Of a DNA stretch of 64,000 nucleotides, positions 11,194-20,995 are shown piece after piece. Below the pieces are notes generated by a model, which worked only from the letters and a program-made list of their open reading frames with translations, was not told where the DNA came from and made no database searches. Position 1 is the first letter of the stretch; the number at the start of each line of letters is the position of its first letter. The translations under genes and the position numbers were made by a program. The stretch spans positions 1,054,001-1,118,000 of the forward strand of contig NW_024881503.1 of assembly GCF_019059575.1 (NCBI RefSeq), in the 5' to 3' direction. Origin of the DNA: Amphibalanus amphitrite. Lineage: Eukaryota; Arthropoda; Thecostraca; Balanomorpha; Balanidae.

Positions 11194-11775
11194 AGAATAG
11201 TTTAAAGCTAGCACTTCCTTGTCATTGGGTAAAAGAAACTAAATGTGTTACCTATATTTTTTTCAAATGCTTTATTTATGTTTTGCTTTATTTACGTTGC
11301 GATAACTTTTACACCGACGAATAACAAAATTATCTTAACCCACGCCCGCTTGGGGGGTCCCCAGGCAGATTTGCTTCATCTTATTATTTTCCTATCTGCC
11401 TCACGCGATCATCCCGAAAAGTAAGAAAGGTGCGGAGACACGGGCAAGAATCGATAGCTCTCAACAATTACTTTCAGCAGTATACGTATATAGTAGGTAT
11501 CTGGTATATACCGCATTTTGCTGAGGTCAATAGTGAAGGCCGCTGAAGGTCATTAATTAAAAAAAACTCCCGAGCTCAACATGTTTGGACGAATCTGACC
11601 AAACCTTGTCAACCGATTGAACTACAGCGCCGTCGAAACATCTTTAGTTCTAGCAGCTATTAGGTATTGTCGAAAGCTGCTGGTGATCTTTATCATCTGA
11701 CATGACCTTTTGAGTGACCGCTGGCAATCACCAACGCCTTAGGGCTTATATTATGATTTATGATACACAAAAACC

Positions 11776-12763
11776 CAGGGTTTGGTGTTTGTTTAATTTT
11801 TCAAATAAACAAACATAAACAAACTGTTCACGAACAAATGTGTTCGCGAACAAGTGACGTCATCGGTCAAATTTTGGTAAACAAACAACGAACAGTTCGC
11901 GAACGTTCATGAACTGTTCGCGAACACGGTAAAGAGGGGTAGATATGACCCCCTCCTTAGCCGTTTCGCTCCTAATTGAGATAGAACCTTGCGGAAAAAG
12001 CCAGCGTGTGCGTCAGTACGAACCACAGCGATTGGTATTCGATTTCAAGGTCTTACACCAACCGGTGACCCCTGAGGTCAGGTCAAGTGTCATAAAGAAG
12101 GGGTTTGGTTTTTGGTAAATAACTTCGCCACAAATGGTGGCCGAGCTGCGATTGTGGCACCATCGTGCTCGTCGTGGCCAGGCGCGTCGAATGATGTACT
12201 TTTTGTTTGGATTAGGTCTTTTTAGGATGTTGACCTCAGGTCAAGGTCAGGTCAAAGCCACTCGGATCACAAAGCTGCATGGAGGATGACATTCTGCATA
12301 TCATTCGATGTGGCCGTTTTTTTCTGAGTCAATTGATGGCTCAACCGACTCGCTAGCTCAAATTGATCGGAAGTTATTAGTGAAAAGCTCCTACTGCACC
12401 AAACAACCTTGGTGGTGTCTTATATGACGTCATGCAAGGTCTAAAATGCACAATTTAAGCCTCAGCGTTGCAAGAATAATTATAAATCACGATTCCATGT
12501 GCTTGAGATATGACTGGTGCATTTTTCACATGTAAAACATGCCTGCAGTCATGTCTGCATCGTATGATAACAATTGCTCGAAAGATATCAGAAATGATGA
12601 CTTGTTCATGAACGTTCATGAACGTTCACGAACTGTTCGTGAACAATGAATCGTTGGTGAACATGTGACCTTGAATGCCAAAATTCGTAAACAATCAAAT
12701 AAACAAACAAACAAACATTGTTCACGAACTGTTCATGAACAAATATACAAACACCAAACCCTG
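11776..12763. mobile_element. hAT element with GTTCRCGAAC words
   Basis: 988 bp. The ends are CAGGGTTTGGTGTTTGT at the left and, as reverse complement, CAGGGTTTGGTGTTTGT at the right. The perfect 8-bp TSD is CAAAAACC (11768-11775, 12764-12771). Near each end the palindromic word GTTCACGAAC / GTTCGCGAAC / GTTCATGAAC recurs. The centre (about 11936-12590) is an end-less piece of a type III piggyBac-like element rich in AGGTCA. Non-coding. Confidence 0.85.
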
Positions 12764-13100
12764 CAAAAACCAGTGTTTGTGCGCCTTCAACACTTTTCTT
12801 TCTGGTATCCAAGGAAGTAAGTTCTTTATTCTGGCGATATTTGTTGGTTGTGCTCCTTCTTCACCGCCTTATTTCAGTCACCTAACCCACATTTCTTTTG
12901 CTTTGAAACGTTGAAAGAAAACGTTACGATCATTTTGTCTTGTCTGAGACCAAGGCCGTTGCCCTTCTGTTGTTTGAAAACATAATGAAATTAGAAAGGG
13001 ATAGGGGAAGCGGGGGGAACACCGCCACTGTGGGAAACACCGCCACCCCATCTGGCGGCAAAAGTATGAACTGTAAAGTGTAAAAATCCGTTATTTCCTA

Positions 13101-14110
13101 TTAACCCGCGCACCGACGGGGGTCTGCGCCAACTTCGCACCGACGGGGGAGGCGGATGACCGCCCCCCCCCCCTGAGATCTCGAGAACGAAGCAAGATAG
13201 CGACAAGCGGTAAACGGCATCGGATACGCACGGTCAAGATCTACAATTTTTACTAAGGTCATTTTCAGGTCAGGTCAAAGATGACGTCACAGCGGTCGAA
13301 AAAGTCAAAATGGCGGCGCTAGATATGGAGAGAGTTTTTCTCGAATAACTTTCGAATTAGTCAAGATAGGAACAAACTAAGGGCATCATCGTGATCCTCT
13401 CGTCAATCCGCATCGAATGATATATATGTTGACCTCGAAAGGTCAAGGTCAAAGGTTGACCTCAGGTCACGTGACCTCGAGGTCATCATGTATATCATTC
13501 GATGCGTCTTGACGAGCTGAACACAATGAGACCATCCACGCGTCTGTATCTTGTTCCTGTACGGAGTTATTGGCCAAAAACCTTTGGTGACCTTTGATGA
13601 CGTCACATGACCTCACAGCTGCCCAACAGCAAAACAGACCTCAAGGTAGTGAAGGTTGATCGTATATGAAGTCATGCATGGTATATGGGGCCATTCCGAC
13701 CCGTTTTAGTGGTAAAAACAGGGAGTTGATTTTTCCCCCATTGACTTATAATGGGGAGGTCGCAAAATTGACCTGACCTTAGGTCACCGATATCAAAATT
13801 CCGAGACATACAAATTGTAGCTACCAATGACCTAACAACATCCTGCGACTTTCAAAGGCCTCCGACATCTACTGTAGCTCTGGCACGGTGACAAAGTTGC
13901 AAAAAAGTGACTTGAGGTTGGGTCATTCAAAGTGACCTGGTGACCTGACCTTGAAAGGTAGGAGGTTCAAACTTGCACACCATGTGTAAAATTGATGAGG
14001 GAATAGTCATACCAAATTTCGCGGCGCTACGCGCCGCGGTTTTCCCGCTATTCGCGAAAAACCTCAGGAGGGGGCGGATATCCGCCCCCCCCCGTCGGTG
14101 CGCGGGTTAA
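13101..14110. mobile_element. piggyBac-like MITE (type I)
   Basis: 1010 bp between TTAA sites, with CCCGCGCACCGACGG inside both ends. Colinear with 8478-9696 in reverse orientation and visibly very similar. Dense in AGGTCA/TGACCT (for example 13433-13485) with TGACGTCA words. Non-coding. Confidence 0.85.
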
Positions 14111-14373
14111 CTGCACGAAGGTAAGCGTCTTCTGATTTGTGTTCCAATGTTTCAGTGTAATTGAAGCTCAATGTGGGCATTTAAAGAAAAGTGCATATTC
14201 TCTTATAAAAATTCGATGAGTTGGGAGCACTTTTGAATGTCTTCAAGTAGAGACTCATTTTGATTTACTTGATTACATCGAAAAATGACTGATTGGCTTT
14301 CTCCAGGAAGATAGGTTTGCTTGAACCGTCTAGTACATTCTTGTCGCTGGCGATTTTTGCTTGTGTCCATACT

Positions 14374-14415
14374 AATTGGGGAACACCGCCACCCCGTGGC
14401 GGTGTTCCCCCAATT
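14374..14415. repeat. Near-perfect hairpin
   Basis: Arms of 19 bp (AATTGGGGAACACCGCCAC) around a 3-base CCC loop, with one extra C on the right arm. It is an internal inverted pair of the terminal motif of the enclosing element. Confidence 0.85.
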
Positions 14416-15202
14416 GAGGTTGTGGTGTTTTCTGTTCGTAGCGTGATAAGTGACGAAACTCCAAAGACACGCGTTTATTTATGTTCGTAGATGTTCCCAA
14501 GTCGGGAATAAGCAGCTTATTTTATTTTTTGCTTTTATTTTTCATGCAATCCGACCAAGCACTGCCAGTTGTATAAAACCATGGCAAACAGCTGGTGAAC
14601 CTATACCTATTTAGGTGTCCATTACCGATTGTTTACGAAAATCACCACTTACCGACAGGAAACTCATCGCACGCGATCTCTGAGCAATGAGAAACTTTCG
14701 TAGGATGGGTTGGGTTAACATCAACACCAGTGGCGGGGTTACCCACACAATTTGTAGGCGGCAAATATGCAAGGTATTTTTAAAAGTCGTGATGCATGAA
14801 AATATTTTAGCAGCATGCAAAATAAGTACCTAAAACACGTGAGAAAATGTTTAAATATTGTAACCAAGACAATAACTGCCAAGAGACTTCACACATATTC
14901 TCTCATTTTGGCGAAAAGCTTATGGGGGCGGTGTTACCCCCGCTTCCCCTAATTTTGCCAGAATTAAAATATAATGTCACGTTTTTATGCAAATGCATTT
15001 CACTTGACAAAGAACATCGCATTTTGACTAACGGGATAGGCCAAGGGGACAGACGTTCGACCATGGTTCGATCTTGCGTTCGAGATAAAAATTGACTTTG
15101 CATCGGTGTTGATTTAATTAGATGTTCGCTGGAGCACGTGATAAGAGAGTTTACCGTCTTTGAGTGAAGGTAGAAGATACGAAAAACAGACTATAGTACC
15201 AA

Positions 15203-16090
15203 TTTCGCATTTATGATCCGATCAGGCAAGCTGCATCGTTGTAACGTTATTGGACGCCACACTTAGCACAGATCTTTGCACTGAGAAGCGAAACAAAAAA
15301 AAAATGAGTTAACTCATGACCTTATGTGAAACTACCCTTACCTCAGACGTCGTCGGCGTGCAGCTAGTCCCAAAACGTAGGTCAAGGTCAATCTTCACCC
15401 TGCACAGCGGGGGCTCTGGTATTAACTGGATTATTTGCCAGCTGGCGCCGTATAGTGGCGCTAGCAGAGCTTCTTACATATCAACGTTAGATATAAAAAA
15501 AATAAATATTGACCTATCAATTTTTCATTTAAAGCCATTTAAAATATCTATGTCCATCCTACTACCTCGCTTATACCAATGTTCAAATGCCTATCATACG
15601 TCGCCAGCTGGCCAGCCAGCTGACGCAATCCAGTTTTTACCGAAGCCCCACAGCGGCACACTTCACCTCGCATGGCCGCACAGCCGGCGATCGGTACGAT
15701 TCTGCCTTCACCACCCGTCCGGCCAGGCTGGAATCCAACGCTGTGGTGACCTCATCGCCTGAGGCATGGCTTGCCCGACCAATCAGCTGGCGTCCAACGC
15801 TTGGTGCGACTGGCCCCTAATCAGATACGCTTTTCCTTGCGTTCGACATCCGGAAAATGAGGGATAATTATCCGAGATCACCGGTTATCATTTAATATCG
15901 CAAAGACCATTGAGGCAAGTGACATTTTTAAATTGTTTTTGTTTCACGCATGACCGTTTTACTCGTTGCCATGTTTGTTGTGCACAGTGTCAGCCTAAAA
16001 CACCGAATGATCCCGGTGATCCTGTAAATTGTCCCTGATTGGATGTCGAACGAACGTTTTATCGGCATGCCCGTATTCCTCGCCTTTTCA
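15203..16090. other. No gene recognised
   Basis: Contains a 148-codon open frame (15316-15762) with no recognisable domain and several CCAGCTGGC words. I do not treat it as a gene. Confidence 0.35.
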
Positions 16091-16780
16091 GTAAGAAATA
16101 AAGGGATGTTACGTTATCCCGTGCGCCACAGGGTTGTTGGGGCGACCAATTTTTTAAGTTCACGGCGTTCGATAGCCCCACCGTGAAACTACTTGTGCGA
16201 CCCAAAATCAGTGACCTAGGTTCAACCGATACGGCAAAGGTCAAGTCATTGGACCTGACCTTTGGAAATGGACCGTTTAAAGCCACTTGAAATGGGCTAA
16301 GACCTCGAATAAAAGGCGTGCCATTAAAATCATCGATGGAGCATGTCTAATGCATATTGTAATCAACGTAGTCACAAAATAAGTTAAGTCTCTAGCGGTC
16401 ACAAAATGATCGTATAAATACTCGAGACTGTGATACATGTTTCATGGTCCATTCTAAATTTCAAATTCTATGATTAAGGTTAGGCGATCATTGGGCCCCG
16501 GCCATTAACGTTCTAGTATGTTTGGGTCAAGGTCGGTCAAATAGGGTAAAATTTCAAAATTGTTATTTTTGCATAAAAATGGTGTCGGTTCGAAGCAGCT
16601 TGTCACGGGGAATCAAATGGTGGTCATTTTTCCGTTTTTTTTCGGCACGCGGTCTAAAATGGCAAAAAATTGAGTCTGAAAAAATTGACGGTTATCAATT
16701 TCGACTTTTTTCCATCACTGCGCCAAAAAAGAGGCACCAAACTCATATTTGACATGTCGATGGAGTTCTCTTAAGGCTGA
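16091..16780. mobile_element. Degenerate type IV piggyBac-like copy
   Basis: Shares order and phrases with the interior of 38701-39883: ATGTTTNATGGTCCATT, then GGTCAAAT with AAAATTTCAAAATT, then AAAAATGGTGTC. Both ends are lost, so the limits are approximate. Old, eroded copy. Confidence 0.45.
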
Positions 16781-16925
16781 ACAATTACTCCCAGCTCCCT
16801 GTTGATTTTACACCGTTTAAGTATATCATGACTAGAGGGACAGATATCAGTAAAACTCTTTTTGGGGGCAACAAACGGAGCAAGCGAGGGGGGTGAGCCT
16901 TGCACGTGGGGAATTGTGAGGGGTT

Positions 16926-17043
16926 CAGTAGGTCTACAAAAAAGTCCTCTCCGTATGCGCGCAGGTGGTGCTCGAGTAGCGCTCAGGCGCTACCTGCCCA
17001 CTGGTGACCTGCATACGACGGGGATTTATTTTGTAGACCTACT
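16926..17043. repeat. Imperfect hairpin with about 58-bp arms
   Basis: CAGTAGGTCTACAAAA at the left returns in reverse at the right end (17027-17043). The arms meet near GTAGCGC / GCGCTAC at 16977-16993. Confidence 0.7.
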
Positions 17044-17189
17044 GTACTTCCATCTGACTTGTACACGGCACCCTACTAACAGGTCCTAACTGTGTACGAA
17101 ATTTGAGCGCTATCGGTTCAGCCGTTCTCGAGATCTGGAACCAACCCGTACACGTGCGCACGTGCAGTAGCCCCTATCGTCCCTAGTTA

Positions 17190-19650
17190 CCAAGATATTG
17201 CAATTGTTACAAAAATGGCACGTCTTCGTTTTGCACGTGGCACGTGCATATGGGATCACCCAAGATTCTTACAGATAAGGTTGGGGCGCTAGTCATGTGA
17301 TTATTTTCCCTGCTTTTCCCAACCCTACTGAAGATTTTCATAAGCCTTGATTTATTCTTGAAACACTGCACAGAGGCGTTTGTAATTATTTACAAAAACT
17401 AATTCAATGATATTTGAAACTAACAAACACATTTTACTCGCAATCTCAAACCAAAATTCTTAGATAAGGTTGGGACGCTTGTCACGTGATCCTTTTTCCT
17501 ATTTTTCCCCACCCTACTCACGATTTTCATAAGCCTTTATTTATTCTTGAAACACTTTGCGTAGAGGCGTTTGTAGTTGATTTATTTAAAAAAAAAACTA
17601 ATTCAATTATATTTAAGCTTAAAAAACACATTTTCACTCGCCATCTCAAATAAAAGTTGAATTAATTCGCGTTTCATTAATTTAATCAGCTGGCAACCAT
17701 CACCCATCGTCCTCGATGTAGTCGAACCTGACGCACTCGGGTAGTGTTCGAAGTTTGTGACGCTTTCTTATTGCTATGGCGACCGGGCAGTACCTACGCT
17801 TTTCATTCGTCAACAACTGCTTGCGGAGCTGCAGCTCAGTTTTGAACACAGTCTTTATGCGTCAGTTTGTGTGACGCGTCATATCTGAAACATGTCTCGT
17901 GAGGCTCCAAAACCATCCAATTCATTTCCCTCAAAAGTTTGTAACATTTTCGGTATGTTCATTTTCGGTTTTTTTTTTTTTTTTTGCTTCATTGCAAGCT
18001 CCATTCATCCTATCTTGCGTGAGGATAGTCATCACTCGGGGACCAGTCGTTGAAAGCAAGAAACAACGACGAGGAGAATGTCTTGTAAAAAGTCGCAGCG
18101 ATTGCAATGAGCAGTAAATGACGAAAATATTTTTACCCTGTATCGCCTCAGGCGATCACGCACGTGCCGTCACCCACCTGGGATCACCCATATGCATCAG
18201 TAATAGTCCAATGCTTGAAAGAAGGGATGGAGCTATCCTAAAAAAATGACCGCAAGTGAATCGGTCCAATGGTTGCTGAGTTATTTTCGTAAGAATTTCC
18301 TTGCGAATGACCTTCTAATATTTTTTTTTTAATCACGTGAACTCCGTCGATAAAAACTTAAAAAGTGTCGACGTGAATACCAAATTATACTTACGAAACA
18401 AAATCGACTTACGAAGTCGACGTGAATACGGCCCCTGATTTCGCTCAGTTTTCAAAGCCAACAATTGAGCCTTTTTTTTGCTCGGCGCCGGCCGCAGCCC
18501 AAAATGCCGCAAAGATGCGCCCGCCACGTGCGAACCACTGAACGCATCCCCTCGTAAATTTAATATGTACCAAATGCTTGCACGCGCCCGACTCGGCGCC
18601 AAAATTTCACCCCCGTAGCCTGCACCGTTCCCGGGCCAAAGGGCCCGGCAAAGGGAACTGACGCGTTACGTACGTACGCACGGACGTTTTGATTTTTTAT
18701 AATTGGAAGGACAGCATTACTAATATCTCAAGTTTTAGCGCAATCGGCTCAGAAACTGCTGGGCTTTCGCAAGAATAAATTCATTTAATTTACTGGTGAA
18801 ATCCCTTGGCGAGCGGTGCCCTGCGCCGTTGTTCGTAATCAGGGTTCAATGACCCGCCGGCTCTGGTTTCGCTCGCTTTTCACAGATTGTTGGCTTTCAA
18901 AAGTGAGCGAAACCAGAGCCGGCAGGTCATTGGATTTTTACAACGAACAACGGCGCAGGGCACCGCTCGCCAAGGGTATTCACCAGTAAATTAAATAACT
19001 TGATTCTTGCGATAACCCAGCCGTTTCTGAGCCGATAGGGCTGAAACTTGAGATATTACTCAACGCGTAAAGCTGTCCTTCCACTTATAAAATCAAAACG
19101 CCCGTACGTATGTACATGTGTATGTACGTAATCGTATGTACGTATGTATGTACGTACGTACGTAACGCGTCAGTTCCCTCAGGCGGGCTGTTGCCCGGGA
19201 ACGGTGCGGGCTTGGGGGTTGAAATTTAGGCGCAGAGTCGGGCGTGTGCAAGCATTTGTCGTATTTAATTTTCGAGGGGGTACGTTCAGTGGTTCGCACG
19301 TGGCGGGCGCATCTGCGGCATTTTAGGCCACGGCCGGCGCCGAGCAGAAAACACGTGCTTAAGGCTCAGATTATTAGCTTTGAAAACTGAGCGAAATCGG
19401 AGCTGGGAGGTCGTTGGGGGCACCACCGAACAAGGGGAAATCGCTAACCAAATACTTATTCTAGCAATAATTCAGCCGTTTATATCTCAGCAACCACTTG
19501 CGGTCATTTCTTAAGGGTAGCTTCATTCTCCTTGCAAGCACTGGACTATTACTGAAGCATGTGGGTGACCCCATATGCACGTGCCACGTGCAAAACGACG
19601 ACGTGTCAGTTTTGTAACAATTGCAATATCTTGGTAACTCCTGGGCCGAA
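17190..19650. repeat. Long interrupted palindrome
   Basis: The left arm (17190-18893, split by the insert at 17263-18179) is repeated in reverse in the right arm (about 18897-19650). Matching checkpoints: GCACGTGGCACGTGCATATG, AGTAATAGTCCA, ATGACCGCAAGTG, TTTCGCTCAGTTTTCAAAGC, and the centre GGTTTCGCTCGCTTTT / AAAGTGAGCGAAACC. Each arm is roughly 700 bp without the insert. The left arm also holds two GTCGACGTGAATAC repeats (18367, 18416). ACGT-rich runs lie at 18661-18690 and 19100-19165. Confidence 0.8.
17263..18179 (-). mobile_element. TIR-less element with 11-bp TSD (longer copy)
   Basis: Flanked by GGGATCACCCA (17252-17262, 18180-18190). Removing the insert restores the palindrome arm. 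On the minus strand it starts AGGTGGGTGACGGCACG and ends GTAAGAATCT, as does the copy at 44065-44759. A stretch at the AAGATTC end is tandemly duplicated (units of about 195 bp from about 17263 and 17458). No TIRs or poly-A. Confidence 0.75.
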
Positions 19651-20098
19651 TGCGTTGAAACTTTGCACGTAGGTAGGTGTCCACCAGACAATGCATTTCT
19701 ATGTGCCACTGTTGGGGGGACAACATCTGCGGTACTTCACAATATCAGGACAAAAGGGGCAGTTTGCGGGTTAACATGGTTGGGCATCTACTGATTATAA
19801 GTAAATCCCTACGCATGGAATCACCTCACTACATATCAAGCTATTCCGACACACCACAATAGATAACACCACTGTGACACGCCAAATGGGCCAACAATAC
19901 AATTAAGCATAGATGGCAGCACCTACTTGCTACGCCTTGCTTACACATGGCATAGATGGCAGCACCTACTTGATACGCCTTGCTTTCTACGTTGACTCCC
20001 ACTTGCGAAATTCGTTTTTCCAACCAAGGAGAGGCGCTATCCATGCGCCACCCACCCCACTTCATCATTGAAAAGTGGCATATGCATTAGTGCGACCA
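19651..20098. other. Spacer with a tandem duplication
   Basis: A 43-bp unit beginning GCATAGATGGCAGCACCTAC occurs twice in tandem (about 19908-19986). No gene recognised. Confidence 0.6.
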
Positions 20099-20170
20099 GC
20101 TGGCTGAGTAACCTAGCGGGTAGGGTGTTCGCGTCGTAATACGTAGTTTTCGGGTTCACGGCCGGCCACA
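20099..20170 (+). ncRNA. tRNA-like SINE head
   Basis: GTAACCTAGCGGGTAGGGTG fits an RNA polymerase III A box. GGGTTCACGGCC, about 30 bases later, fits a B box. The fold is too degenerate for a working tRNA, so this is probably a tRNA-derived SINE promoter remnant. Confidence 0.5.
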
Positions 20171-20762
20171 TGCGGATATTTTTAACCAGTTATGGTTGTG
20201 GGTTTTCGGTTTTAGGTTGTGTTTGGTTGCAGGTTGGAGGCTAGTTTCCGATAGGTTAAGTAAGGTCAGAAAATGTCAGTTTGGTTTACTTTGGCTTGGT
20301 TTCGTTGGAAAGGATCGCCTGGTAGCGCCTCTCCTGGGTTTGAAAAACGAAACGCGCTTCTCACACATATATAGCTCAGTTTCGATGACAGCACTCCCAT
20401 TGAAAAGGAAGTAAATTTTCTAATAAGTGTTGGCATCATTGTGAAATGCTTCGATTTTCCAGAAAAAAATTGTGGCGTTTCCTTTGTACCATTCGGGAAA
20501 ATAATTGACCGTACAACTTTGTTTCGTCAGACAGACACAAGAGGGCCAGAACCTGCTGTGTCGTCGCATACAATCATTCAGGAGCATTTTTGACACTTTG
20601 GGAATATCCTGGCAAGTAAGCATAGGTCACAAAAAGTGGACAATAACGGTTTAATTAAAGAAAGCATCCTAAAACACGGCAAGCACAGGACAATGCATAG
20701 CAACAACGGTCGGTAGTGCTCAGAGCATAATACGCGCAACACGAACGATTTTAACTAATAAC
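20171..20762. other. No gene recognised
   Basis: The last 60-70 bases before the U6 gene should hold its proximal sequence element, but I cannot define that motif by eye. Otherwise nothing seen. Confidence 0.35.
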
Positions 20763-20770
20763 TATAAGTA
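20763..20770 (+). promoter_or_regulatory. TATA box of the U6 gene
   Basis: TATAAGTA sits about 24-31 bases upstream of the U6 start, the usual place of the TATA element in RNA polymerase III snRNA promoters. Confidence 0.6.
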
Positions 20771-20793
20771 CAAAATTTTACGTTTACTGAAAT

Positions 20794-20818
20794 GTACTTG
20801 CTTCGGCAGTACATATAT

Positions 20819-20850
<32 letters not shown>

Positions 20851-20899
20851 GGCCCCTGCGCAAGGATGACACGCAAAATCGTGAAGCGTTCCACCTTTT
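20794..20899 (+). ncRNA. U6: U6 spliceosomal snRNA
   Basis: The 106-base sequence matches U6 over its whole length. It has the 5' stem-loop (GTACT...AGTAC, where A-T replaces the G-C pair of many animals, a compensatory change), the AUACAGAGAAGAUUAGCAUGG core that contacts the 5' splice site and pairs with U4/U2, and the internal stem-loop ending CGTGAAGCG. CAAAATCG in that stem-loop is the form I recall for insect U6, not vertebrate CAAATTCG. U6 forms the catalytic centre of the spliceosome. A T-run (TTTT at 20896-20899) ends transcription and a TATA-like box lies upstream, so an active gene is plausible. An A-rich stretch just downstream leaves open a retro-pseudogene. Confidence 0.9.
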
Positions 20900-20995
20900 C
20901 TTAATTAAAAAAAAACATAAAAAGTTGTCAACTTTTTAATTATTCAAAAATGTTGCAAACGCTTTGAACTAAAATATTTCAGGTAAAACGAGTGG

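Larger units (their letters stand above)
13004..14949. mobile_element. TA-flanked element with GGGGAAGCGGGGG ends
   Basis: TIRs are GGGGAAGCGGGGGGAACACC and, as reverse complement, GGGGAAGCGGGGGTAACACC, each preceded by TA (13002-13003, 14950-14951). A TA TSD fits Tc1/mariner-type elements, although no transposase is visible. The terminal phrase GGGGAACACCGCC recurs internally, including in the hairpin at 14374-14415. It encloses the type I piggyBac-like MITE; own sequence is about 0.94 kb. Confidence 0.6.
10048..15197. mobile_element. 5.15 kb element with 41-bp identical TIRs
   Basis: Both ends begin ACTATAGTCTGTTTTTCG and stay identical for about 41 bp (10048-10088 and 15157-15197). A 5-bp duplication, ACCAA, flanks them (10043-10047, 15198-15202). 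Subtracting the three enclosed elements leaves about 1.3 kb of own sequence. No transposase was recognised. The TSD length and ends do not clearly match a superfamily I can name. Confidence 0.7.
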
